Shown one piece after another: positions 17,102 to 26,486 of a stretch of DNA of 64,000 nucleotides. Below the pieces are notes generated by a model that saw only the letters and a program-made list of their open reading frames with translations, made no database searches and was not told the origin of the DNA. The translations under genes and the position numbers were made by a program. The stretch is from an uncultured Gammaproteobacteria bacterium. GTDB lineage: Bacteria > Pseudomonadota > Gammaproteobacteria > Arenicellales > Poriferihabitantaceae. Where the stretch lies: positions 31,510 to 95,509 of the forward strand of contig CAMYNW010000029.1 of assembly GCA_947259885.1 (NCBI GenBank), read 5' to 3'. Each line of letters opens with the position of its first letter. Position 1 is the stretch's first letter.

Positions 17102-17933
17102 AGTGCAACAAGTCATTACCGGGCAAGCAACAACCGACGGCGCCGGTGTCGATCTGGTGCGCGTTATCGGACAGCCCGCACTAATGGATCTCGACCCGTT
17201 CTTGCTGCTCGACGCGTTCCGCTCGGATGACCCGAACGATTATATCGCGGGCTTTCCTGCGCATCCGCATCGAGGCTTTGAAACCGTAACCTATTTGCTC
17301 AACGGGCGCATGCGTCACAAGGATAACGCCGGAAACGAAGGTGTCATCGAGCCTGGCGGCATACAGTGGATGACGGCTGGCAGGGGTATCGTGCATTCCG
17401 AAATGCCGGAACAACAGGATGGTCTGTTGGAAGGCTTTCAACTCTGGATAAACCTGCCTCGCGCACACAAGATGGACAGGCCAGCTTACCAGGAGTATGA
17501 CGCCGCAAATATTCCAACCGAATCCAGGGACGGCACCACGGTTAAGGTGATCAGTGGCGTGACCTCGCGAGGCACGACTGGCCCGGTCAGTCAACCGCTT
17601 ACCGAACCGGTTTATCTCGACGTAACGCTGCAACCAGGCACCGACTTCAACGAAAACCTCACTGCAGATCACAATGCGTTTGTCTACGTTATTAATGGCC
17701 GGCTAGTGCTCGAAGATGCTGAGGGGAATCAACTTAACTTGGGCCGTGATCAACTGGCAGTGCTCGGCAAAGGCGACACGGTCACGTTGCAGAGTGGCAA
17801 TCAGGAAAGCCGGTTCTTACTTGTCGCGGGTAAACCTTTAAACGAGCCGGTGGCACGCGGTGGCCCTTTTGTAATGAACACTGAGGCCGAGCTCCGCCAG
17901 ACGTTCATCGATTATCAGAGCGGTAACTTCTAA
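17088..17933 (+). CDS. Pirin family protein
   Basis: A 281-residue bicupin. The N-terminal cupin holds the metal ligands His59 and His61 (HPHRGFETVTY), His103 and Glu105 (GIVHSEMP). The C-terminal cupin (about residues 160-275) lacks the metal site, as usual. Pirins act as quercetinase-like oxygenases or redox regulators; the function here is not established. The ATG is inside the end of the azoreductase remnant, which presumably supplied the original promoter. The gene itself is intact. Confidence 0.9.
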   Translation: MNTRKVQQVITGQATTDGAGVDLVRVIGQPALMDLDPFLLLDAFRSDDPNDYIAGFPAHPHRGFETVTYLLNGRMRHKDNAGNEGVIEPGGIQWMTAGRGIVHSEMPEQQDGLLEGFQLWINLPRAHKMDRPAYQEYDAANIPTESRDGTTVKVISGVTSRGTTGPVSQPLTEPVYLDVTLQPGTDFNENLTADHNAFVYVINGRLVLEDAEGNQLNLGRDQLAVLGKGDTVTLQSGNQESRFLLVAGKPLNEPVARGGPFVMNTEAELRQTFIDYQSGNF

Positions 17934-18177
17934 CGCCATATCCGAGCAAGCAGGAATCCAACCAAAAATATTATCCCGAATGTCTCTTCATTCCAAGGTA
18001 TTTTAATGTGTCCACTAAAAAGGGCAGAACCATTATTTGGTCCCGTACCACCGCGTTCTATCGTTGATTCACCAGTAACCTCATTGTTTGCGAGCGTTCA
18101 GCTTCTGAACAAATCCGCGAATGCCCGCTCGGCAGTGTGCATTCAAATTTCTACAGCACTCCAGAAAAACACGCAAT
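17934..18177. other. Intergenic region between pirin and dddP ends
   Basis: About 240 bases between convergent genes. Short reading frames here show no family features. No terminator hairpin with a T run was found. Confidence 0.4.
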
Positions 18178-19521
18178 CTAGTCTTCAAGCAGTGCCGATT
18201 CGAATGGATACTTGGTCAGATTCTCAAAACCCTGTTCGGTGATAATGACCTGGTCTTCGAGTTTGACACCCTCTTTGCCTCCTTCTACACCGATATACAC
18301 TTCTACGCATAACGCCATACCGGGTTCAAGCACGCCATCGTAGCCATGCTCTTCGGCGTCTTCGGGATACCGAATGCTAGGATACTCATCACATAGTCCT
18401 ACGCCATGCATAATTACACCATAGCGCCCGGCTCGATATTCTGGCGCCAGGCGTTGGCTTTTCTCGGTGATCTCGAGGAAACTCATGCCTGGCTTGAGTA
18501 AGCTTGCGTTGTACTGGATATGTTCATAGGCAGCGCGATAGAGACGCTTTTGCTCGTCGCTGGGCCTGGCATCTCCAATCATCCAGGTCCGAGAAAGATC
18601 GGCACAGATTCCGTAGGGACCAATCAGATCTGTGTCCAGCGCAAGCAGTTCGCCGTTTTTAACGATTCGTGGGCCGCTCTCCTGAAACCAGGGATTGGTT
18701 CGTGGGCCGGATGACAACAGTCGGCACTCGATCCACTCTCCACCGCGCCGGATGTTTTCCGAGTGCAGAACCGACCAAATTTCGTTCTCTGAAATGCCCG
18801 GCATGGTGGCATTTTGCATCAATTCCATACTGATCTCGGTGGAGGCAATAGAGCACCGCATCGCTTTGATCTCGTCAGGCCCTTTCACAAGTCTGGCGTT
18901 CTCCATTACCGCCTGCCCATCCGTAATTTCAATTCTTAGCCTATCTAAAGCACGAACTCCGGCAATCTCGATCTTATCAACGGCTATTCTGCGATTGTCA
19001 CCAGCGTGCTGGCGCAAAATACTGTCGATGGATCCGGCAAAATGTTGCGCATGCTGATCTACTTTATCGCCAGATTCGAAATAGAAGAATGATGCTCCGC
19101 TGCGCACCTCCTTGACCAACGGCAGGTGAGCGGAAAGGTGTTGACTGTTATGAAAGTCCCATAGAATCATGTATCCGCTGGCCGCAACAAAACATGCCCT
19201 GGCGTGATTGTGACTGATCCACATCTGCATGTTGGTGCTATCCGTTGCGTATCGAATATTGAGGGGATCGAAAAGCAGCACGCCCGCAAGATCTCTTTTG
19301 ACCAGTTCTGATTTGATTCGCTCCAGGCGAAACTCCCGCATCGCGGTCAAATCAGGGCATTCAAGGCCCAGCGATTGCCATTCTTCAAAAGCTAGGTTGG
19401 TAGGCCCGATCTCTACACGGTCATTATCCGCGGAAGAGCCGTCCGCTTTCAAAAGTCCAGCGCGTCTACGTGTCGGGTCGATCTTACGGTTTGAGAAACC
19501 GCTTGCCAGTGCAATACTCAC
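18178..19521 (-). CDS. dddP: DMSP lyase DddP (M24 metallopeptidase-fold)
   Basis: A 447-residue enzyme that cleaves dimethylsulfoniopropionate to dimethyl sulfide and acrylate. The N-terminal DNDRVEIGPTNLAFEEW, then FDPLNIRYATDSTNMQ and ENIRRGGEWIECRLLSSG segments match DddP rather than peptidases. All catalytic residues described for Ruegeria DddP are present with an offset of one: Asp296, Asp298, Asp308, His372, Glu407 and Glu422 as metal ligands, Asp378 (GLCDEYP) as base. The gene is divergent from a group II decarboxylase, with about 210 bases between. No DMSP importer or acrylate genes are adjacent. Confidence 0.92.
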   Translation of the reverse strand: MSIALASGFSNRKIDPTRRRAGLLKADGSSADNDRVEIGPTNLAFEEWQSLGLECPDLTAMREFRLERIKSELVKRDLAGVLLFDPLNIRYATDSTNMQMWISHNHARACFVAASGYMILWDFHNSQHLSAHLPLVKEVRSGASFFYFESGDKVDQHAQHFAGSIDSILRQHAGDNRRIAVDKIEIAGVRALDRLRIEITDGQAVMENARLVKGPDEIKAMRCSIASTEISMELMQNATMPGISENEIWSVLHSENIRRGGEWIECRLLSSGPRTNPWFQESGPRIVKNGELLALDTDLIGPYGICADLSRTWMIGDARPSDEQKRLYRAAYEHIQYNASLLKPGMSFLEITEKSQRLAPEYRAGRYGVIMHGVGLCDEYPSIRYPEDAEEHGYDGVLEPGMALCVEVYIGVEGGKEGVKLEDQVIITEQGFENLTKYPFESALLED

Positions 19522-19561
19522 CTGTATAGTCCTGAAGAAAACACAAAATAAAATCCACCGA

Positions 19562-19573
19562 TTCGGCGCCGAA
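19562..19573. promoter_or_regulatory. 12-bp palindrome upstream of dddP
   Basis: TTCGGCGCCGAA is a perfect palindrome 41-52 bases before the dddP start, in the region shared with the divergent decarboxylase gene. It may be an operator for either gene. No regulator is adjacent. Confidence 0.3.
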
Positions 19574-19730
19574 GGTAAAATGTATGCGTTTTATCTATCC
19601 ATGCATAGAGGTGCAGTAACGGCTGTCGCAAATCGATAAATTGTGAAAACTTCAGCTATAGTGATTTGAGAGGGCCTTTTGCGAAGTCAACTGATTGTAA
19701 GTAAAGCAAACCAGTCCACTACAAAGAAAC

Positions 19731-21197
19731 ATGAAAAAACCAGAGAGCCCGGTGATGGAGGCCAAATACGATCTCAGTGCGCTTCCGGAGATCAAGCTGA
19801 CAGAAATTATAGATAAGGTGCTTAGAGACCGGACCAATGATCCGATCGTTATCCCCTCCCAAGCAAAGGACCTCGCGGCAATGCTCCCCGATAAACTGCC
19901 CGCAGCGCGTACACCTATCAAAGAGGTGCTAGAAAGACTCAACAATCTGTTATCAAATTATTGCCGACGAACCACCCATCCAGGATTTTTTGGATACATC
20001 GCTTCTGGGGGACTACCCGTTGATCCGTTAAGCCATGCCTTAGTGGCGGCGCTCAACCAGAATGTGGTCGGCTATCCTGGTTCACCGGCCGCCGCCACAA
20101 TCGAACAGACCGTTATCAAGTGGCTATGTGAGTATGCAGGCTATCCTGAACAGGCTGAAGGCGTTTTCTTGAGTGGCGGATCCATTGCCAATCTGACCGC
20201 ACTCTCGGTAGCGATTGCTAGCTGTGTCGGAAGTGATATTCGGCGGGTTGGTCTTGCGCAGGCATGCGACGGAAAACGGCCTGTCATTCTTTGTTCGACC
20301 GCCACCCACTTCTCAATTCAACGTGCGGCGGCAATGCTCGGCGTCGGCACCAATAATGTGATCTGTGTTGAAACAGATGACTGTAATCGAGTTCGAATGG
20401 ATCGGCTCGAAGAACAGTTTAAATATGATCACACAGTGTTATGCGTAGTCGCTAGCGCAGGCTCTACCACAACTGGCGCAGTGGATCCGCTCGCTGATAT
20501 TGCTGATCTATGTTCAGCGCATTCAACCTGGCTTCATGTTGATGCCGCTTACGGAGGTGGTGTATTACTTTGTCCCGAGCTTCGTCACTTGTTCGACGGA
20601 ATCGATCGTGCGGATTCAATTTCGATGGATCTGCATAAATGGTTCTTTAATGCGATCGACAGCAGTGTTTTACTCTACCGAAATCCTTCTGCGGCAAGGG
20701 AATTATTCTATGAACATTCCGACTATATTCTCTTCCCGGCTGACGGGCCTCCAGAGCAACATATGTTCTTTCACCTTGGCCCCGAACTGTCGCGAAGGTT
20801 TCGTGCATTGCCGGCTTTTATCGCGTTTTGCCATTATGGAGCCGAAGCCATGGGTCGAAATATTTTCCATAATGTGGAGTGTGCCCGGTATCTTGCAGAA
20901 CTTGTTGATTATGATGATAACCTGGAAATAGTCGCTATGCCGCAGCTGTCAATCGTAAACTTCAGATATACCGATAAATCCTTAAGTGTGGGGCAAATTG
21001 ACTTGGTGAATGAGAAGATACGAGAAGAGGTTGAGAAACAAGGTCAGTTTTTAATGTCTGCAACACGCCTGCACGGTCGACCCGTATTAAGAGTGTGCAT
21101 AGTCAATCACGCTACTCGCTCAACCCACATAGAGGGGTTAATAGATACTGTGCTTGAACTGGGTCAAAAGTTTGCTAAGGCATTACACCTGCAGTAA
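19731..21197 (+). CDS. Group II PLP-dependent decarboxylase (aromatic amino acid decarboxylase-like)
   Basis: A 488-residue decarboxylase. Markers are THPGFFGYIASGGLPVDPLSHAL near residue 82, FLSGGSIANLTAL, the STATHFSIQRAA histidine that stacks on PLP, WLHVDAAYGGGVLLCPE, and the PLP lysine in SMDLHKWFFNAID near residue 303. The family includes Dopa/tryptophan/tyrosine decarboxylases and glutamate decarboxylase; the sequence is nearest the aromatic type by eye, but substrate is not decided. The gene stands alone between divergent dddP and the YdiJ-like gene, ending 35 bases from it. Confidence 0.85.
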   Translation: MKKPESPVMEAKYDLSALPEIKLTEIIDKVLRDRTNDPIVIPSQAKDLAAMLPDKLPAARTPIKEVLERLNNLLSNYCRRTTHPGFFGYIASGGLPVDPLSHALVAALNQNVVGYPGSPAAATIEQTVIKWLCEYAGYPEQAEGVFLSGGSIANLTALSVAIASCVGSDIRRVGLAQACDGKRPVILCSTATHFSIQRAAAMLGVGTNNVICVETDDCNRVRMDRLEEQFKYDHTVLCVVASAGSTTTGAVDPLADIADLCSAHSTWLHVDAAYGGGVLLCPELRHLFDGIDRADSISMDLHKWFFNAIDSSVLLYRNPSAARELFYEHSDYILFPADGPPEQHMFFHLGPELSRRFRALPAFIAFCHYGAEAMGRNIFHNVECARYLAELVDYDDNLEIVAMPQLSIVNFRYTDKSLSVGQIDLVNEKIREEVEKQGQFLMSATRLHGRPVLRVCIVNHATRSTHIEGLIDTVLELGQKFAKALHLQ

Positions 21198-21232
21198 AGC
21201 CGCTGACAGGATAATTCTTTGTTATTGCCTGT

Positions 21233-24166
21233 TTAACTTAGCGCCATCTCGAGTACGCGCGCAACATGCAGGGCCTGGCGATCGGTATCTGACTCAATTT
21301 GCTGACGGCAAGAAGTGCCATCGGCAACGATTAACGTGGAAGTTTCGGCCGCTCTAACTTTAGGCAGAAGGCTGGCTTCCCCCATTTTTCGTGATACTTC
21401 GTAGGTGTCTCTGGCGTACCCGAATGCGCCGGCCATGCCACAACAGGAAGATTCAATAGCTTCGACCTCCAATCCCGGTATCAACCCAAGAGCTTTTTCG
21501 ACATGGCTCATCTGTTGATATGCCTTCTGGTGACAGTGACCATGCAATAGTGCTTTTTGTGTTAATGACTTAAGCTCGAGAGAAGTTGCATGCTCGGCGA
21601 CGAACTCTTCGAATAGCACGACTTGCTCCGCCACAACTCGCGCTCGCGTGTTTTTGAGTAATAACGGAAGTTCGTCGCGCAGCCCCAGAGTGCAACTAGG
21701 TTCGAGTCCAACAATGGGAACGCCCTGTTGCGCGTAATCATGCAGAGTATCAACCAGTCGCGACATTTCCCTTCTGGCACGATCAACCATACCCGAAGTG
21801 AGCCAAGTCCTGCCGCAGCAAAGTGGTCGACCCGAGCGCTGAGATTGGGGACAGATCACGCGATAGCCTGCGGCGGCAAGTACCCTGGTCGCGGCGCTCA
21901 GGTTTTCCGGTTCAAACCAGGTGTTGAAAGTGTCGGCGAACAGTATTACCTGTTTCCCTTTTTCGGGACCGGATTCGGCGTGCTGATAATAATCTTTACG
22001 CCACTCTGGAAGTTGGCGGTGCTTTGAAAAACCAGTCACAGATTCGAGTAGAGCGGACATTCCCGGTAGTTGGTTTCTCAAATTGGCAAGCCAAGGGACA
22101 CGCGCAAACAGAGGCGCGTATGCGGGTAGATTTGCAACCAGCTTTTGATGCAGACTGTGTCCGTGGTGCAGGTATCGTGCAGCGTCAACTTCAATTTTCA
22201 TTCGTGCCATGTCGACACCGGTCGGGCATTCCTGTTTGCAGGATTTGCACCCCACACAAAGCTTCATGGTGTCCACCATGTCGTCTGAATAAAACGCGTC
22301 TGGACCCAATTGTCCAGATATCGCGAGGCGAAGTGAGTTGGCGCGTCCGCGAACAGAGTCCTTTTCATTACGTGTCACTCGATAGGACGGGCACATCGAG
22401 CCTCCAGTAAGTTTGCGGCATGCTCCATTGTTGTTACACATTTCCACAGCCCCCTGAAATCCATTACCTTGACCTGGCCATTGCGACCAGTCCAGTTCTG
22501 TATCCATGCTCTCGACTTTGTATTCAGGTGAATAGCGAAACAGGTTGCGATCATCCATACGCGGAGGATCAACAATCTTTCCAGGATTAAGTATGCCATC
22601 GGGGTCAAACAGTTTTTTAACTTTGGTAAAACTTTCTACTACTTTTTTACCAAACATCTTCTGATGAAACTCGGAGCGTACCAGGCCATCGCCATGTTCG
22701 CCGGAATGAGAGCCTTTATACTCAAGCACCATATCAAAAGCTTCTTCGGCGATGGCGCGCATCGCCCTGACATCCTGGTCCAGACGCATGTTGAGTGCCG
22801 GGCGAACATGGAGGCAGCCGACTGATGCATGGGCATACCACGTGCCCATAGTATTGTGCTTCTCGAAAATACGAGTCAGTCTGTCGGTATATTCGGCAAG
22901 ATCTTTGAGCTCAACCGCGCAGTCTTCCACGAAGGAGATTGGCTTCCTGGCTTCCTTCATTGACATCATAATGTTAAGTCCAGACTTGCGAACTTCAAAA
23001 ATTGCGGCCTGGAAAGCTGGGTCGATGGCTTCTACCACACCACCCCTTTTTTTCGGCTCGTTTTCCCAATCAAAACCGAGCTCATTCATTGTGTGTTTCA
23101 GGCCTGTCAATCGACGCAGGTTTTCTTGTGGATCGGATTCTGCAAATTCGACTAAAAGCAGTGCCTCGGGTTGCCCGCGCACAAACTTTTCGACGATCGA
23201 TCGATACATCGGAATATTCATTGAAAGGTCGAGCATGGTGCGATCAATCAACTCTACCGCTGTGGGCTCAAGTTTAACCAGGTGCTGGGCCGCGTCCATC
23301 GCTTCGTAAAAGCTGGGAAAGTGGCACACACCGAGTAGTTTATGTTCTGGCAGTGGTGACAGCTTGAGCTCAATTGACTCAGATATAGCCAATGTGCCTT
23401 CAGAACCAACCAGTAAATGTGCAAGGTTGATGACTTCCTGGTCAGGAGCCAGCGCATCGATGTTGTAACCCCCGACTCGGCGCATTACTGTTGGAAAACG
23501 TGCTCGGAGCTCTTCCTGTTCTTGCTCACCGATTAATAGCAGTTGTTGTACCAATTCAGTTTTTTCACTTCCGACCTTAGAAAGCGGCCCCATATTCAAG
23601 GTGTCTCCATTTGCTAGAATGCTATTAATCGAAATCACGTTATCGCGCATCAGCCCATATCGAATGGAACGGCTGCCGCAAGAGTTGTTTGCGGTCATGC
23701 CTCCGATAGTGGCGCGCGATCCAGTGGACACGTCCACCGGATACCAGAGCCCGTGCGGCTTAAGTTGTTGGTTGAGTTGATCCAAAACAATGCCGGGCTG
23801 CACTACACAGCGCCAACCTTCCACATCCAGTTCAAGAATTTGGTTGAGATATTTGCTGTTGTCGATGACCAGGGCGTTGTTAACCGTCTGTCCACATTGC
23901 GAAGTGCCACCGCCCCGCGGTAACACCGGTATGCGCTCGGCACGGGCAAACTCCAATGTACGGTATAAATCCTCACTGGTTTTCGGAACCACCACCCCTA
24001 AAGGCATCATCTGGTAGATCGAGGCATCGGTGGCGTAACGACCGCGATCGAAATCACTGCTCAAGACCTCACCCTCGACATTGGCGATCAGTCGGTTGAA
24101 GAGAGGTTTCTGAGATGTCTGGCCGAAGTTAACTCGGACCGAGTTAGACGAGTTTGTAGATGCCAT
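21233..24166 (-). CDS. FAD/Fe-S D-2-hydroxyacid dehydrogenase (YdiJ-like)
   Basis: A 977-residue fusion. Residues about 40-480 form a PCMH FAD-binding and C-terminal oxidase half (RGGGTSQCGQTVNNALVIDNSKYL; HSGEHGDGLVRSEF). A ferredoxin-like segment has LCVGCKSCKQECPTGVDM, and an earlier CNNNGACR cluster region. The C-terminal part has GlpC-type CCG motifs (PLCCGRTWLTSG; SSCCGMAGAFG) and HGHCHQK. Such enzymes oxidise D-2-hydroxyglutarate or D-lactate and feed electrons to the respiratory chain. The ATG at 24166 is chosen over a TTG 12 codons upstream. Confidence 0.88.
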   Translation of the reverse strand: MASTNSSNSVRVNFGQTSQKPLFNRLIANVEGEVLSSDFDRGRYATDASIYQMMPLGVVVPKTSEDLYRTLEFARAERIPVLPRGGGTSQCGQTVNNALVIDNSKYLNQILELDVEGWRCVVQPGIVLDQLNQQLKPHGLWYPVDVSTGSRATIGGMTANNSCGSRSIRYGLMRDNVISINSILANGDTLNMGPLSKVGSEKTELVQQLLLIGEQEQEELRARFPTVMRRVGGYNIDALAPDQEVINLAHLLVGSEGTLAISESIELKLSPLPEHKLLGVCHFPSFYEAMDAAQHLVKLEPTAVELIDRTMLDLSMNIPMYRSIVEKFVRGQPEALLLVEFAESDPQENLRRLTGLKHTMNELGFDWENEPKKRGGVVEAIDPAFQAAIFEVRKSGLNIMMSMKEARKPISFVEDCAVELKDLAEYTDRLTRIFEKHNTMGTWYAHASVGCLHVRPALNMRLDQDVRAMRAIAEEAFDMVLEYKGSHSGEHGDGLVRSEFHQKMFGKKVVESFTKVKKLFDPDGILNPGKIVDPPRMDDRNLFRYSPEYKVESMDTELDWSQWPGQGNGFQGAVEMCNNNGACRKLTGGSMCPSYRVTRNEKDSVRGRANSLRLAISGQLGPDAFYSDDMVDTMKLCVGCKSCKQECPTGVDMARMKIEVDAARYLHHGHSLHQKLVANLPAYAPLFARVPWLANLRNQLPGMSALLESVTGFSKHRQLPEWRKDYYQHAESGPEKGKQVILFADTFNTWFEPENLSAATRVLAAAGYRVICPQSQRSGRPLCCGRTWLTSGMVDRARREMSRLVDTLHDYAQQGVPIVGLEPSCTLGLRDELPLLLKNTRARVVAEQVVLFEEFVAEHATSLELKSLTQKALLHGHCHQKAYQQMSHVEKALGLIPGLEVEAIESSCCGMAGAFGYARDTYEVSRKMGEASLLPKVRAAETSTLIVADGTSCRQQIESDTDRQALHVARVLEMALS

Positions 24167-24502
24167 TTGAAAATTATTGCCGTGCGTGACTATCGGCTTC
24201 AAACGTAAAGCCTATCAGACTTCCTGTGAATCCATAGTGCAAAGCCCACAATCTAAATGAACTGATAGTACTAATTTGGTGCTTGCCCATGTCCTGAACA
24301 GCTTGGGGTTATTGGTATAATTCGACATTGTAAAATTATAATTGAACGCGGAACGATTTACAGTTATCTATATAACGTGTCTTATACTTTGTTGTCAGTC
24401 GTGAGCTAACAACCAAGCTAAGAGGTAAGAGGATTGACCATGCAGTCCGTTCATTTTGATTAATATCATGAGATCCAGCTAATCTAATGAGATCATTTGT
24501 TG
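24167..24502. other. Divergent intergenic region
   Basis: About 335 bases between the YdiJ-like gene and the crotonase gene. A TATAAT at about 24318, preceded by TTGG, could be a -10 element on the plus strand. No other firm feature is seen. Confidence 0.35.
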
Positions 24503-25276
24503 ATGTCCGATAATCAGGATCTATTGCTTGAGCGCGATGGTGAAGTTGCGATCGTTACGCTCAACCGTGCGCAAGCACGAAACGCGCTGACCTTTGAAAT
24601 GTATACGGGATTGGCGGAATTTTGTGCTTCGCCGCCGGACGGGGTCAAAGCCATCATTGTTCGCGGTGCAGGAGAGAAAGCGTTTGCTGCAGGCACAGAT
24701 ATTCGTCAGTTCCGTGGGTTTAAGACTGCACAGGATGCCATCAGCTACGAGCAGCAGATTGATTGGGTGCTGGATACGATCGAAACCAGTCCAGTCCCTA
24801 CTATTGCCGCTATTTCGGGCGCCTGTACCGGTGGTGGCGCCATGATAGCCTCGGTATGTGACCTGCGAATTTGTGCCGCCAGCCTCAAGTTCGGATTTCC
24901 AATAGCTCGAACCCTTGGCAACACCTTATCGGCACAATCCTTGGCTCGATTGAATGTTCTGGTCGGCGCAGGCCGAGTGAGGGAGATGATTTTTACCAGC
25001 CGCCTGGTGGAATCCGATGAGGCCAGTCGGATCGGTATTGTTTCGGAAGTACTTGACAACGCGGAAACACTGTTTCAACGCGCCACGAAACTGGCGCAAC
25101 AACTTGCAGGCCAGGCACCGCTGACACTGCGCGCAACGAAGGTTCTGCAGCATCGTTTACTGAAGCAGAGTATCGAAGACCAAGACATGCTGTTGATGTG
25201 TTATCAAAGCGAAGATTTTAAGCACGGCCTCGAAGCTTTTCTTGATAAGCGCAAGCCGGACTGGAAAGGGGAATAA
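24503..25276 (+). CDS. Crotonase-fold enoyl-CoA hydratase/isomerase family protein
   Basis: A 257-residue crotonase. The oxyanion-hole segments are visible: KAFAAGTDIRQF near residue 62 and ISGACTGGGAMIASVCDLRI near residue 107. Both glutamates used by classical enoyl-CoA hydratase are missing: the first is replaced by Met in GGGAMIA, and the PE..LG block reads PIARTLG. The enzyme may therefore be an isomerase, hydrolase or dehydratase with other residues. The gene is directly followed by a CoA-transferase whose GTG is one base after its stop. The ATG is preferred over two TTG codons just upstream. Confidence 0.85.
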   Translation: MSDNQDLLLERDGEVAIVTLNRAQARNALTFEMYTGLAEFCASPPDGVKAIIVRGAGEKAFAAGTDIRQFRGFKTAQDAISYEQQIDWVLDTIETSPVPTIAAISGACTGGGAMIASVCDLRICAASLKFGFPIARTLGNTLSAQSLARLNVLVGAGRVREMIFTSRLVESDEASRIGIVSEVLDNAETLFQRATKLAQQLAGQAPLTLRATKVLQHRLLKQSIEDQDMLLMCYQSEDFKHGLEAFLDKRKPDWKGE

Positions 25277-25277
25277 G

Positions 25278-26486
25278 GTGAGCGGCCCGCTTAAGGGATG
25301 CCGCGTAATCGAACTGGCGCACATCATGGCCGGTCCAGTGGCCGGGAGGATGCTGGCGGATATGGGAGCCGAAGTGATCAAGGTGGAGAAGGCGGAGGGC
25401 GATGATACTCGCCGTATGGTGCCACCAAGCATAGGGGGTGAGAGCGCGGCGTTTATGATGATGAATCGGAATAAGCGCGGACTTGTGCTCAATTTAAAAA
25501 GTGAAAAAGGTAAGCAAGCACTATTGTGCCTGCTCAAGGACGCAGACGTGCTGATCGAAAACTATCGCCAAGGCACAATGGAGAGTCTGGACCTCGGCTA
25601 CGAGCGATTAAAGGATATCAACAAGGGGCTCATATACTGTGAGATCTCCGGATTTGGCCGCACTGGACCTTATGCAGGTCGTCCCGGATTTGACCTCATT
25701 GCCCAGGGCATGTCTGGACTGATGTCGATAACCGGGGAGGCGCCAGGTCGACCTCCGGTGAAATCAGGTGCGCCGGTAACTGATATTACCGCAGGTATCC
25801 TCGGTGCAATGGGGGTTGCGGCTGCTTACGCCCATAAGTTGCAGACGGGACTCGGTCAGAAGGTGGATACATCACTATATGAAGCTGGAATTTCGCAAAC
25901 CTATTGGCAGTCAGCTATCGCGCTGGCAACAGGGGAAGCACCCACTGCCATGGGTTCTGCGCATCCTCTCAATGCCCCTTACCAGGCCTTTCAAACAAAA
26001 GATGGCTGGATCAATGTCGGCGCCGCTAATCAGGCCAACTGGGAAAGGTTGACCGACTTGATCGGAAACCCAAAACTGAAACAAGATCCACGCTTTAAGT
26101 CTAATGATCTGAGGATGAACAATCGGGAAGCGTTGGTTGAAGAGCTAAATATAGTATTTAGGATGCGCGCTACCGCGGAGTGGCTTGATTTGCTTGATCA
26201 AGGAGGCTTGCCGGCTGGTCCGATTCTTTCCATTACCGAGATGCATCGGGATCCCCAGACCATTGCACGAGACATGATTGTAACCACCACCCACCCTGCA
26301 GCAGGAGAGGTAAAGACCATTGGAATGCCAGTCAAATTTTCGCGGACTCCAGGTGGTGTGCATTCCCCGGCACCTTTGCTCGGTCAGCACACGCGACAAA
26401 TACTTGCTGAAGCAGGTTTTGATGCAAAAGAGATAGAGGAAATGATTGTTGCTGGGGACGCCGCAGAATATGATTCAAGTCACTAG
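25278..26486 (+). CDS. CaiB/BaiF (class III) CoA-transferase
   Basis: A 402-residue family III CoA-transferase. It has GCRVIELAHIMAGPVAGRMLADMGAEVIKVE at the start, FMMMNRNKRGLVLNLKSE, the catalytic Asp in GRPGFDLIAQGMSG near residue 138, and LNAPYQAFQTKDGWI. It moves CoA between carboxylic acids without a free intermediate. The GTG start with GGGGAATAAG in front gives a one-base gap to the crotonase, so the two are co-translated and probably act on the same acyl-CoA. Substrate is unknown. The gene ends in a four-base convergent overlap with the transglycosylase. Confidence 0.88.
   Translation: MSGPLKGCRVIELAHIMAGPVAGRMLADMGAEVIKVEKAEGDDTRRMVPPSIGGESAAFMMMNRNKRGLVLNLKSEKGKQALLCLLKDADVLIENYRQGTMESLDLGYERLKDINKGLIYCEISGFGRTGPYAGRPGFDLIAQGMSGLMSITGEAPGRPPVKSGAPVTDITAGILGAMGVAAAYAHKLQTGLGQKVDTSLYEAGISQTYWQSAIALATGEAPTAMGSAHPLNAPYQAFQTKDGWINVGAANQANWERLTDLIGNPKLKQDPRFKSNDLRMNNREALVEELNIVFRMRATAEWLDLLDQGGLPAGPILSITEMHRDPQTIARDMIVTTTHPAAGEVKTIGMPVKFSRTPGGVHSPAPLLGQHTRQILAEAGFDAKEIEEMIVAGDAAEYDSSH

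Noticed and set aside
18006..18242. 78-residue frame before the dddP end
   Set aside because: It runs into the antisense of dddP and shows no domain, signal or ribosome binding site.
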